Source: Pseudomonas protegens
GTDB lineage: Bacteria > Pseudomonadota > Gammaproteobacteria > Pseudomonadales > Pseudomonadaceae
Direction of reading: 5' to 3'
Length of the DNA stretch: 64,000 nt
Assembly: GCF_013407925.2 (NCBI RefSeq)
Contig: NZ_CP060201.1
Location: forward strand, 6,371,001-6,435,000
The translations under genes were made by a program, and so were the position numbers. The notes under the pieces are model-generated. The model saw only the letters and a program-made list of their open reading frames with translations, made no database searches and was not told where the DNA came from. Positions 45,917 through 54,446 of the stretch are shown piece after piece; within the stretch, counting starts at the first letter, position 1; each line of letters begins with the position of its first letter.

Positions 45917-46366
45917 TCAAGTGCCCGGGCTGGCCAGCCAGCCCAGGGTCAGCCACAGCAATACGGCGTAGCGGGCGCCCTTGGCCAGGCTCACCAGCAG
46001 CAGGAAACGCTTGAGTGGCTCGCCCATGACGCCGGCCACCAGGGTCAGCGGGTCGCCGATCAGTGGCATCCAGCTCAGCAGCAGCGACCAGTGGCCGTAG
46101 CGCTGATAGTGCCGGCGGGCCCGCTCCAGGTGCCGTGGGCCGACGGGGAACCAGCGGCGATCCTTGTAATGTTGCAGACGGCGCCCCAGCCACCAGTTGA
46201 CCAGGGAGCCCAGCACATTGCCCAGGGTCGCCACCAGCCATAGCCCGAGCACGCTCAGTTGGCTGTTATGCAGCAGGCCCACCAGCAGCGCTTCCGATTG
46301 CAGGGGCAGCAGGGTGGCGGCGGCGAAGGCCGCGAGGAACAGGCCGAGGTAGGCGCCGAGAATCAA
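45917..46366 (-). CDS. YqaA-like (SNARE-associated/VTT) small membrane protein
   Basis: A 149-residue protein with about four hydrophobic segments: LGLFLAAFAAATLLPLQSEA, LGLWLVATLGNVLGSLVNWW, LLLSWMPLIGDPLTLVAGVM and a C-terminal one. The GNVLGS...GR and PLIGDPLTLVAG motifs are those of YqaA, a short relative of DedA/VTT proteins involved in lipid or metal handling. The start is a TTG (46366-46364) overlapping the upstream stop, so expression depends on coupling to the DUF411 gene. Confidence 0.85.
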   Translation of the reverse strand: MILGAYLGLFLAAFAAATLLPLQSEALLVGLLHNSQLSVLGLWLVATLGNVLGSLVNWWLGRRLQHYKDRRWFPVGPRHLERARRHYQRYGHWSLLLSWMPLIGDPLTLVAGVMGEPLKRFLLLVSLAKGARYAVLLWLTLGWLASPGT

Positions 46367-46812
46367 CGGGCCGGGTAGTGTGCAACCACCACATCCTTAC
46401 CGTCACGGGTCAGGCCGATGACCTGGAAGGCGTCGGCGCCCATACCGTCCATCTCCATGCCGGGCGAGCCCATGGGCATGCCGGGGGCGGCGATGCCCAG
46501 CAGGTCGTCGCGCTTGCGCAGGGCCAGCACCTGTTCGGCCGGTACGTGGCCCTCGACGAACTTGCCGTCGATCACCGCGGTGTGGCAGGAGCGCAGGCGC
46601 GGTGCCACGCCCAGGCGCTGCTTGACCGGGCTCATGTCGGCCTCGACATGATCGCGGACGTTGAAGCCGTTGGCCTGCAAATGCTCGATCCACTTCTTGC
46701 AGCAGCCGCAGTTGGCGTCCCGGTGGACATCGATGTCGAGGCTGCCGGCGGCCTGGGCCAGGGACGTGAGGAACAGGGCGGACAGGGCCGCCAGACGCAG
46801 AGTGTGTTTCAT
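46363..46812 (-). CDS. DUF411 periplasmic metal-binding protein
   Basis: A 149-residue protein with a cleavable signal peptide (MKHTLRLAALSALFLTSLAQ, cut near AQAA). The DUF411 hallmark is CGCCKKWIEHL (about residues 35-45), with a later Cys in LRSCHTAVIDG. A Met-rich segment (GMPMGSPGMEMDGMG) suggests copper binding. The family is tied to copper and other metal resistance. It is paired with the YqaA-like gene by an overlapping stop and start. The start at 46812 is chosen because the signal peptide begins there. Confidence 0.85.
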   Translation of the reverse strand: MKHTLRLAALSALFLTSLAQAAGSLDIDVHRDANCGCCKKWIEHLQANGFNVRDHVEADMSPVKQRLGVAPRLRSCHTAVIDGKFVEGHVPAEQVLALRKRDDLLGIAAPGMPMGSPGMEMDGMGADAFQVIGLTRDGKDVVVAHYPAR

Positions 46813-46893
46813 GAAATATCTCGTGTGGATTCGCCGGCCATTGCCAGGTGCCGCGCATTTTTGCGGTTTTTCGCGGTTTCTGGCGCGCCTGTA

Positions 46894-46910
46894 TGTATCA
46901 AAGTGATACA
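46894..46910. promoter_or_regulatory. Inverted repeat TGTATCA-N3-TGATACA
   Basis: Perfect 7 bp arms around AAG lie 82 bp upstream of the DUF411 start. The size and symmetry fit a dimeric repressor site of the GntR or MerR type. The regulator is not in the window. Confidence 0.45.
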
Positions 46911-47044
46911 AAACCGCTGCCCGGGTTCCACCGGTCCGGGGCTTGATGCCCCGCTGGCTTGTGGGCGGGCCCGGCATGCCGATAGAGTCCCGTGGGTTTG
47001 GCACAGCCTAAGCGGCGCTGGCTGTCAGCAACCTGAGGCCTGGA

Positions 47045-47058
47045 TGACAGATCTGTCA
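47045..47058. promoter_or_regulatory. 14 bp palindrome TGACAGATCTGTCA
   Basis: A perfect palindrome 72 bp upstream of the NTF2-like gene start. It is an operator candidate for that gene. Confidence 0.4.
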
Positions 47059-47130
47059 GGTGGCGGGCGCCAGGGCGGACAATCTTGTACAGGGCCGAAC
47101 GCATGGCCCGCAGCACACCAGCGAGGCTCC

Positions 47131-47574
47131 ATGAAACCCTACCTGACATTGTTGCTCCTGCTGTTATTGGCCACTCCGGCGCTGGCCGGATACAGCGCCC
47201 AGGAGCAGGAGAACCGGCGCAACGTGCTGGCGTTCTATCAACTGGCGCTGAACGACAAGGACTTCGCCGCTGCCCGACCCTACCTGGGCGCGCACTACAT
47301 TCAGCACAATCCGGCCGTGGCGGACGGCATCGAGGGATTCAGGACCTTCATCGAGTTTCTCAAGCAGCACTACCCGCAATCGCGCAGCGAGATCAAGCGC
47401 CTGTTCGTCGATGGCGACTATGTGATCGTGCAGGTGCGCAACACCGGCCGCGAGCCGGGGGTGGTCAAGTCGATCATCGATATCTATCGCCTGGAGCAGG
47501 GCAAGATCGTCGAGCATTGGGACGCCAGCCAGGTGTTGCCGGACAAGGCCGCCAATGCCAACGGCGCCTTCTGA
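47131..47574 (+). CDS. Secreted NTF2/SnoaL-like protein
   Basis: A 147-residue protein. A signal peptide (YLTLLLLLLLATPALA, cut after about residue 19) is followed by a SnoaL/NTF2 fold: NVLAFYQLALNDKDFAAARP, YLGAHYIQHNPAVADGIEG, then the strand region DYVIVQVRNTG and IDIYRLEQGKIVEHWDASQ. The YIQHNP and HWD motifs define a predicted SnoaL-like aldol condensation-like pocket, with Asp/His possibly catalytic. It is probably periplasmic. The function is unknown. GAGG precedes the start. Its stop touches that of the next gene on the other strand. Confidence 0.8.
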   Translation: MKPYLTLLLLLLLATPALAGYSAQEQENRRNVLAFYQLALNDKDFAAARPYLGAHYIQHNPAVADGIEGFRTFIEFLKQHYPQSRSEIKRLFVDGDYVIVQVRNTGREPGVVKSIIDIYRLEQGKIVEHWDASQVLPDKAANANGAF

Positions 47575-48030
47575 TCAGCCGGCCGCGGCTTCCAGGCGTT
47601 GCTTGAGATTGCCCAGGGCCTGGGCCGACAGCTGCTCCATGCGCGGGCGCAGGCCACTCAGATGCAGGTCGCTGGAGAACGCCAGGGTGCGCTGCAGCAG
47701 CGTACCGTCCCCCTGTTTGCTCAACTGGTAGTGAATCGAGCCATCCAGCGCGGCGGAGCTGAACACGGCCTTGAATTCCTTGGGAAACTGCGCGACCAGC
47801 ACCCGGTAGCTCATGGGGATCTGTACCCCCAGCAGGTCCATGGTTTCACTGAAGCGATGGCCGGCCGGCAGCGAGCCGCCGAGCCCGGTGTCGGCGCGCA
47901 GGCTGCAAGGGTGCCACTCCGGCCAGCGGTCCGGCTGGGTCACGTAGTAGTAGACGGTGTCGATACCGGCCCGGATGTACAGCTCGTGGCGGATCTGTTC
48001 CTGCAATAGCTGTGTTTGGCGCTGGCCCAT
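47575..48030 (-). CDS. SRPBCC-family protein
   Basis: A 151-residue START-like protein. HELYIRAGIDTVYYYVTQPD is the usual first strand plus helix, followed by WPEWHPCSL and a run of strands ending in the C-terminal helix LSAQALGNLKQRLEAA. It is a polyketide-cyclase/lipid-transport-like fold of unknown ligand. ATG 48030, with GGGG upstream, was preferred over a GTG at 48042 that abuts an AAGGAA. It is convergent with the NTF2-like gene without any gap. Confidence 0.75.
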   Translation of the reverse strand: MGQRQTQLLQEQIRHELYIRAGIDTVYYYVTQPDRWPEWHPCSLRADTGLGGSLPAGHRFSETMDLLGVQIPMSYRVLVAQFPKEFKAVFSSAALDGSIHYQLSKQGDGTLLQRTLAFSSDLHLSGLRPRMEQLSAQALGNLKQRLEAAAG

Positions 48031-48109
48031 GACGCACCCCACTTCCTTGTGACCTGAGCCACCAATATAGTCCCGCCGCCCGGGGCTGCCAGCGACGGCG
48101 GGTGACCGT

Positions 48110-50104
48110 TCAGCGGACTTTGAAGCGGCCCATCAGGTGGCTGACCTGGGCGTTGGCTTGCAGCAGGCTCTGGGTGTTGCTTTCGCCAGCCCGGGCGCTC
48201 TCTACCAGTTCCTCGACCATGTGTCGGATGCTCACCATGCTGCGGTTGATCTCCTCGGTCACCGCGCTCTGCTGTTCGGCGGCGGTGGCGATCTGGGTGC
48301 TGAGGCTGTTGATCTGGCTCACCGAGTCGGCCATCTGATCGAGGCCGCTGTTGACCCGCGCCGTGGCGTCCGCCGCCGACTGGCAACTGGCCTGGGTGTT
48401 TTCCATGGCGCTGACCGAAGAGCTGACGCCCTGGCTCAGGCGGCCGAGCATTTCGTTGATCTGCGAGGTGCTGTCCTGGGTCCGCGCCGCCAGTGCCCGG
48501 ACTTCGTCGGCGACCACCGCGAAGCCGCGCCCTTGTTCTCCGGCCCGGGCCGCTTCGATGGCGGCGTTGAGGGCCAGCAGGTTGGTCTGCCCGGCGATGT
48601 CGCCGATCACCCCGAGGATTTCGGTGATGCGCTGGGCGTCGGCCTGCATGGCTTCGACCTTGTGGGTGGCATCGGCCACTTCGTCGATCAGGGCGATCAC
48701 GCTGCCGGAGGCCTGGCCCACCACCACTCGCGAGTGCTCGGCATGCTCGTTGGCGCGGCGAGTGAAGTCCGCGGTCTGCGCGGCGTTGGCTGCGACGCTG
48801 TCGGCGGTGCTGCTCATCTGCGTGATGGCGGTCACGGTCTGATCGGTTTCCGAGGCGTGACGCAGGAGAATCTGCTGGCTGTGGGCCGAGCTTTGTTGCA
48901 ACTGCGCCAGGCTGCCGGCCATGGCGTCGGTGGCCTGGGTCACGTCGCCGATCATCTGCTGCAGGTACTGGATGAAGCGGTTGACCGAATGGCCGATGGC
49001 GCCGAGCTCGTCCTCGGCGCGGATCACGATGCGTCGGGTCAGGTCGGCGTCACCGGTGGCCAGGGCATCGATGTTGCCCTTGAGGATCTTCATCCGCTGC
49101 ACCAGTTGGCGGATCGCATAGACCTGCAACAGCACCAGCAGGATCACCATGGGGATCTGCAACAGGCTCAGGGTGCTCAGGACATCGTCGCGCTGGGCGG
49201 TGATCAGCTGGGTGGGCAGGGTGCTGGCGAGGAACCAGGGGGTGCCTTCGATGGCGCGCATGAAGAAGGTGCTGGGCACCCCGGCGTTATCGAATTCGAT
49301 GCGCTGGGCGCCCTTGTCGCGCTGCCCCAGCGCGGCCTGGACCTGGGCGGCGAAGGGCGAGGCGGCGGCCAGCTCGCGAATGTTCTTGAGGACGATCGGG
49401 CCACTGATGCGTGAGCTGTTACTGATGATCTTGCCGTCGGCCTCGACGATCAGCATCTGCGCGTTGAGTTCCTGTTCCTGGCGGGCCACCAGGTCGTTGA
49501 AGAAACCCAGGGTCACGTCGATGGTGGCCACGCCCCAGGGCTGGCCGTCGCGGCGGATGGCCATGGCGCAGTTGGTCCGCGGCTCGGCGCTGGCGTCGTC
49601 CTTGTAGGCCGCGGCCCAGGCGCACTGGCCGGGAGCGGTCTGCATGCCGCCCTTGTACCAGGACTGGTCGTAGTAGTTGGGGGCCGGGTCGCTGTTCCAG
49701 AAGGTATTGACCACCAGCTTGCCGGAGGCGTCGCGGTGCCAGAAGGTGCTGTGCTTGTTGCGGCCCGGAGTGCGCTGGCCCGGCAGGGGCCAGATGCCGC
49801 CACCGAAGACTTTCTGCTCGCCGTACTGGTCCACCAGCCCCGGCAGGACCTTGTCGATGCTGTCGCTGTCGAGCAGGGGAATGGTCTGGGTAATGCTGCG
49901 CTGCTGGGCCTGGACCTTGTTCAGTTCGCCCTGGATGCGTTCCGCCACTTCGGCGATGCGGTTCAGGGCCACCTGTTCTTCGGTATGGCGCAGCTTGGGC
50001 GCGACCAACTGACTGATGCCCACGACGGTGAGTACCAGCATCAAGACAATGAACAGGACCAGAAACAGCGTGTAGCGGGCTTGAATGGTGCGCAAAGCGG
50101 GCAT
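48110..50104 (-). CDS. Methyl-accepting chemotaxis protein, dCache type
   Basis: A 664-residue transmembrane receptor. TM1 is about residues 11-33 ([18 protein letters not shown]). A large periplasmic dCache-like domain (about 35-300) contains [20 protein letters not shown] and a paired Cys in [12 protein letters not shown]2 is near 312-332, HAMP follows, and the cytoplasmic hairpin has the invariant tip [20 protein letters not shown]. It signals through CheA/CheW. dCache domains often bind amino acids, but the ligand here is not predictable. No che genes are adjacent. Confidence 0.93.
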   Translation of the reverse strand: MPALRTIQARYTLFLVLFIVLMLVLTVVGISQLVAPKLRHTEEQVALNRIAEVAERIQGELNKVQAQQRSITQTIPLLDSDSIDKVLPGLVDQYGEQKVFGGGIWPLPGQRTPGRNKHSTFWHRDASGKLVVNTFWNSDPAPNYYDQSWYKGGMQTAPGQCAWAAAYKDDASAEPRTNCAMAIRRDGQPWGVATIDVTLGFFNDLVARQEQELNAQMLIVEADGKIISNSSRISGPIVLKNIRELAAASPFAAQVQAALGQRDKGAQRIEFDNAGVPSTFFMRAIEGTPWFLASTLPTQLITAQRDDVLSTLSLLQIPMVILLVLLQVYAIRQLVQRMKILKGNIDALATGDADLTRRIVIRAEDELGAIGHSVNRFIQYLQQMIGDVTQATDAMAGSLAQLQQSSAHSQQILLRHASETDQTVTAITQMSSTADSVAANAAQTADFTRRANEHAEHSRVVVGQASGSVIALIDEVADATHKVEAMQADAQRITEILGVIGDIAGQTNLLALNAAIEAARAGEQGRGFAVVADEVRALAARTQDSTSQINEMLGRLSQGVSSSVSAMENTQASCQSAADATARVNSGLDQMADSVSQINSLSTQIATAAEQQSAVTEEINRSMVSIRHMVEELVESARAGESNTQSLLQANAQVSHLMGRFKVR

Positions 50105-50564
50105 GGGACCTGTCCTTACCGAGCGTTTTTATTATTCGGGGGGGTGAGCCGTGTCAGGGCATCCACAGGATGTCGGCGCGGGTTTTCAGCTCTTTAGTAC
50201 GATCGTGCAAAAAAGTTGCCGGAGGCGAAAAAACCTTCTCGGCACGGGTACGCAAAGGCACCGGGCTGGGGGGGGGGCGCAAAGGCGCTATAAAACCAGG
50301 AAAAGATGACGGTTCGAGCAGGGGTAACTCTCCACCCGCCCTTTAAATCAAGCCTTTGGGCGAAATGTGTCGAGTTTGTACAAAAATTGTAAATTGTCGA
50401 AATAAAGCGTTGTTGCCGGGCTCCCCCGGCGTTGATACTGGCGCCCATTCAGATGATTCAACACGGCTTCCACTCAGTTTCAGGACCCTCATCAGAGCTT
50501 TCAGGCTCTGGCGGTCGATAGGCGAAACAGGGGGATCGGCAAGCCGGACTACAGGAGTGTCAGC
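50105..50564. other. 460 bp intergenic region with a G10 tract
   Basis: It separates the divergent chemoreceptor and unknown-protein genes. It contains a run of ten G at 50268-50277, an AT-rich stretch at 50375-50408 that is a promoter candidate for the plus-strand gene, and a long GC-mixed leader of about 150 bp. No ORF in it looks real. Confidence 0.5.
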
Positions 50565-51098
50565 ATGGCAATCGGATACGTTGGAGGCTGGACCAGCAAG
50601 GCGGGTCTGTTGGTGCAGGACGGCGGTGGCAGTTCCTCCAAACCGGTTTCGCAGAGCGCCAAGGTGCGGCAGATGTTGAGCCTGGTGGGCAGCAACCCCA
50701 CGGTGCTGGACATCCGCAAGATGGACCAGTTGAAACTGCACAAGCAGATCAAGGGCTTTGATCCGACCAACGTGACCACCAAGTCCCTGGGCGGCATGAG
50801 CACCTTTTTGAAGAACAACGGCCTGATTTCCGATGTCACCGCGCTGAATCTGCTCAACGCCGGCGACAAGTTCGACCGCTTCGGCATTCCGAAGAATCCG
50901 GACGAGCCCTTCAATGCGCTGGAATACTTCGCCATGAAGCTCGATGACATCCAGAGCAACAACATCAAGGGCAACAAGTACGCCAACTACCTGGTGCCCG
51001 AGTACAAGAAGGCCATCTACGTGCTGCAGAGCCTGCAGAACTACGGCAAGGGCAACGGCACCACGGTGACCGACAAGAACGTTTCCGCCAAAGCCTGA
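50565..51098 (+). CDS. Unrecognised 177-residue soluble protein
   Basis: I do not recognise this protein. It has no Cys, no signal peptide and no membrane segment. It is rich in Lys, Asn, Leu and Gly, with a flexible Ser/Gly N-terminal region (VQDGGGSSSKPVSQS) and predicted helices in the middle (KVRQMLSLVG, NALEYFAMKLDDIQSNN, EYKKAIYVLQSLQNYG). The translation signal is strong (AGGAG, 8-9 nt spacing), codon use matches the genome, and a long AT-rich leader and a following hairpin frame it as a single-gene unit. A small cytoplasmic or effector-like protein would fit; there is no proof of either. Confidence 0.75.
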   Translation: MAIGYVGGWTSKAGLLVQDGGGSSSKPVSQSAKVRQMLSLVGSNPTVLDIRKMDQLKLHKQIKGFDPTNVTTKSLGGMSTFLKNNGLISDVTALNLLNAGDKFDRFGIPKNPDEPFNALEYFAMKLDDIQSNNIKGNKYANYLVPEYKKAIYVLQSLQNYGKGNGTTVTDKNVSAKA

Positions 51099-51109
51099 TG
51101 AGCGGATGC

Positions 51110-51136
51110 TTGCGCGCTCGCCCGGCGAGCGCGCAA
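51110..51136. terminator. Strong hairpin between convergent genes
   Basis: TTGCGCGCTCG / CGAGCGCGCAA is an 11 bp perfect stem with a 5-nt loop. It follows the unknown-protein gene and precedes the stop of the aldo/keto reductase, so it can end transcription from both sides. There is no T run. Confidence 0.65.
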
Positions 51137-51146
51137 ACCGCATGCT

Positions 51147-52142
<996 letters not shown>

Positions 52143-52262
52143 CGCTGATTATTCCGGTGAGTGGGGAAGAGCGTGCAGTTTGCTACTCGACAAAAAACCG
52201 ATAAACAGGCTAAAAACGCTATCACTATTGGTATTTTCTAAATAATCGCGAGCCGGTATTCC

Positions 52263-53177
52263 ATGGATCGTTTCAACGCCATGCGCGTCTTCACCCGAAT
52301 TGTCGAGCTCGGTGGCTTTGCCCGGGCCGCCGACGACCTGCAGATGCCCCGGGCCTCGGTGACCATCCTGATCAAGCAACTGGAAGCCCACCTGGGGGTG
52401 CAACTGCTGCACCGCACCACCCGCCAGGTCAGTCCGACCCTGGATGGCGCCGCCTATTACCGGCGCTGCCTGCAGCTGCTGGCGGACCTGGAGGAAACCG
52501 AGGCGGCGTTTTCCCTGACCCGGCACCATCCCCGGGGGCTGTTGCGCATCGACATGCCGGTGGGCATTGGTCGCCTGATGGTGATTCCGGCCTTGCCGGA
52601 GTTCTCTGCCCGCTACCCGTTGATCGAGCTGGAGATCGGCCTCAATGACCGTCCGGTGGACCTGATCCGCGAAGGCGTCGATTGCGCCTTGCGTGGCGGC
52701 CCGACGCTGGACGACAGCCTGGTGGCGCGGCCGCTGGTGCAATTGCAGCAGGTGACGTGCGCCAGTCCCGGCTACCTGCGCCAGCGGGGGATTCCACGGT
52801 CTCTGGCGGATCTGCCGGGGCATCAGATGGTGGAGTATTTCTCCAGTGTCAGCGGCAAGCGCTACGGCCTGGAGTTCTTCGTCGATGGCCAGTTGCGCCA
52901 GCTGCAGTTGCCCAAGCAGGTGGCGGTCAACAGCGCCGACGGTTACCTGGCGGCCTGCGAGGCCGGTTATGGGCTGGTGCAGACCCCGTACTACAACGTT
53001 GCCCGGCAGTTGCAGGCCGGCCTCCTGCAGGAGGTGCTGCAGGACTGCCCGGCGCCGACGCTGCCCTTGACCGCGCTGTATCCGCCCCAGCGCCATCTGT
53101 CGACCCGGGTGCGGGTGCTGGTCGACTGGTTGGTGGAGCTGTTCGCCCGCCCCGGCAATCTGACCTCGCGCCCCTGA
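52263..53177 (+). CDS. LysR-type regulator, likely of the aldo/keto reductase
   Basis: A 304-residue LTTR. The N-terminal helix-turn-helix (FARAADDLQMPRASVTILIK) is followed by the linker helix (QLLHRTTRQVSPTLDG) and the effector-binding domain (RIDMPVGIGRLMVIPALPEF, then RPVDLIREGVDCALRGG). It belongs to the CrgA/AaeR-like branch. The 120 bp shared gap with the aldo/keto reductase is AT-rich and suits LTTR operators. AKR expression control by it is inferred from position only. Confidence 0.92.
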   Translation: MDRFNAMRVFTRIVELGGFARAADDLQMPRASVTILIKQLEAHLGVQLLHRTTRQVSPTLDGAAYYRRCLQLLADLEETEAAFSLTRHHPRGLLRIDMPVGIGRLMVIPALPEFSARYPLIELEIGLNDRPVDLIREGVDCALRGGPTLDDSLVARPLVQLQQVTCASPGYLRQRGIPRSLADLPGHQMVEYFSSVSGKRYGLEFFVDGQLRQLQLPKQVAVNSADGYLAACEAGYGLVQTPYYNVARQLQAGLLQEVLQDCPAPTLPLTALYPPQRHLSTRVRVLVDWLVELFARPGNLTSRP

Positions 53178-53199
53178 AAGCGCCGGGCCCTGACAGCAG

Positions 53200-53223
53200 A
53201 ACGCCCGCGACGGGGCGGGCGTT
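53200..53223. terminator. Hairpin after the LysR gene
   Basis: AACGCCCGC / GCGGGCGTT, 9 bp perfect arms and a 6-nt loop, 23 bp after the stop. It is convergent with the small lipoprotein gene and may serve both. Confidence 0.65.
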
Positions 53224-53266
53224 GCTGGTGGGTGATGGGTTGCGGCCGATGGCTTGGCCGCACGCC

Positions 53267-53395
53267 TCAGCGGTGGTAGTAGCCGGGACCGCCGTCGTAG
53301 TAACGGTGATGGCCGCCATCGCGGGGCATGATGATGCAACCAGACAGGGCCAGGATGGCCAGCAGGGGAATCAGCAGTGTGATTCGACGGAACAT
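53267..53395 (-). CDS. 42-residue lipoprotein
   Basis: The ATG at 53395 is preceded by GAGGA (7 nt). The protein has a Type II signal sequence (FRRITLLIPLLAILALSGC) with a consensus lipobox LSGC, so Cys20 is the acylated residue. The mature part has 23 residues rich in Tyr, His and Gly (RDGGHHRYYDGGPGYYHR). It is a small envelope lipoprotein of unknown role. The His/Tyr tail could bind metal. It is easily missed because of its size. Confidence 0.75.
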   Translation of the reverse strand: MFRRITLLIPLLAILALSGCIIMPRDGGHHRYYDGGPGYYHR

Positions 53396-53566
53396 TGATC
53401 AATCCTCAAGGGGCACGGAAAACGCAACAGGCCGGCAAGGAAGCCAAATCTCCTTGGCGCCTGTACCATGTGACCCCGATTTCCCCGGCCCATCCCCAAA
53501 ACCTGGTAGGTGCTTGGCATCGACCTTGATACACAGCGGATACATTTACAGCTTCAGGACCCCGCA

Positions 53567-53755
53567 ATGACTCAGTCACAACGCTTGAAATACTCGATTC
53601 TGATTTCCCTGGTGGTACTGGGGATCATGCTTGGCCTTTCCTACCTGCAGAACCACGGCGTCATCAGCGAAAAACTGTTTCAGTACATCGCCATTGGCGT
53701 GGCGGTGGTCGTGGTGGTGATCAATGGCGTGATGCGGCGCAAGGTCAAGCCCTGA
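53567..53755 (+). CDS. 62-residue membrane protein
   Basis: Two hydrophobic segments (ISLVVLGIMLGLSYLQ and YIAIGVAVVVVVINGVM) with a short polar link (NHGVISEKL) make a membrane hairpin with a basic C-terminus (RRKVKP). The ATG at 53567 follows AGGA. The reading from 53510 adds residues without a start signal and was rejected. Its function is unknown. It ends 13 bp before the stop of the convergent Fur-like gene. Confidence 0.65.
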   Translation: MTQSQRLKYSILISLVVLGIMLGLSYLQNHGVISEKLFQYIAIGVAVVVVVINGVMRRKVKP

Positions 53756-53768
53756 GCCGCCGGCGGCC

Positions 53769-54149
53769 TCAGGAGAGGCCGTCGAGCACCGCTGCGGCCC
53801 GCTGGTGCAGGCTGTAGCTCTTGTCCGCATTGAGGGTCAGCACGCCCTCGCTGCACAGGCGTTTCAACACTTCCCGAACACTGAGAAACGACAGCGGTAT
53901 GTCCAGTTCCAGCAAGTGGCTGTGGATGCCGCGCACGCCCAGGGAGCGCTCGCTCTGGGCGGCGGTGAGCAGGGCGTCGATGACTTTCAGGCGAATCAGG
54001 CTGGTGCGCAGGCCAAAGCTCTTGAGCAGTTGCTTGATGCGTTCGTTGCTGTTGCGTTCGGCGCTGCGGCCGAAGACGCCGGCGCCGGCATTCAGCGAGG
54101 GCGGGTTGTTCACGGTGGTGCCATCCATTGGCAGTTGCGGGTTGTACAT
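53769..54149 (-). CDS. Fur-like winged-helix protein lacking the metal-binding domain
   Basis: A 126-residue protein. Residues 35-115 form a winged helix similar to the Fur/Zur DNA-binding half: LRTSLIRLKVIDALLTAA, then GIHSHLLELDIPLSFLSVRE (Fur has xxxIPLSLATVYR) and LKRLCSEGVLTL. The C-terminal metal-binding and dimerisation half of Fur is absent, and so are its Cys/His ligands. It could act as a metal-blind antagonist or a regulator. The start follows AAGGAG. It is divergent from pvdQ across 297 bp, so siderophore-linked control is plausible but not shown. Confidence 0.7.
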   Translation of the reverse strand: MYNPQLPMDGTTVNNPPSLNAGAGVFGRSAERNSNERIKQLLKSFGLRTSLIRLKVIDALLTAAQSERSLGVRGIHSHLLELDIPLSFLSVREVLKRLCSEGVLTLNADKSYSLHQRAAAVLDGLS

Positions 54150-54196
54150 GCAAGAACTCCTTATCAGAGCCTGATCAGGAAAAGAATGATGGGTGC

Positions 54197-54208
54197 TCTA
54201 GTACTAGA
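54197..54208. promoter_or_regulatory. 12 bp palindrome TCTAGTACTAGA
   Basis: A perfect palindrome 48 bp upstream of the Fur-like gene start. It is a candidate autoregulatory operator in the shared region with pvdQ. Confidence 0.4.
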
Positions 54209-54305
54209 CGAGCGAGCGCGCCCAATCATGAGGCCCTGGATGTAGAAAAATTGTCAGTATCGAGTCGCTGACATGTCATGGCCGCCGCGGCCGCCGCTGT
54301 GGCAG

Positions 54306-54328
54306 TAAATTTTTTTTGCGGTCTTCGT
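54306..54328 (+). promoter_or_regulatory. Possible PvdS iron-starvation promoter of pvdQ
   Basis: TAAAT (54306-54310) and CGT (54326-54328) are 15 bp apart, close to the TAAAT-N16/17-CGT box recognised by PvdS-type ECF sigma factors. It lies 119-141 bp before the GTG start. The spacing is one base short, so this is tentative. Confidence 0.35.
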
Positions 54329-54446
54329 CTTTATGGGCAGGCATGCGCCGGTTGAACCGCGCGCGGCTGGATTCCCAGACTGGCGGCATTGCCCAACCCC
54401 GCCTGCGCACCAGTCCTGGTTGTATTTTTTTGTATCAGGAGTCGGT

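Larger units (their letters stand above)
46813..47130. other. 318 bp divergent regulatory region
   Basis: It separates the DUF411 operon (minus) and the NTF2-like gene (plus). It contains the two inverted repeats listed next and no credible coding frame. Confidence 0.5.

Noticed and set aside
54333..54446. N-terminal extension of PvdQ
   Set aside because: The frame is open upstream, but the signal peptide begins at the GTG at 54447 with its own AGGAG.
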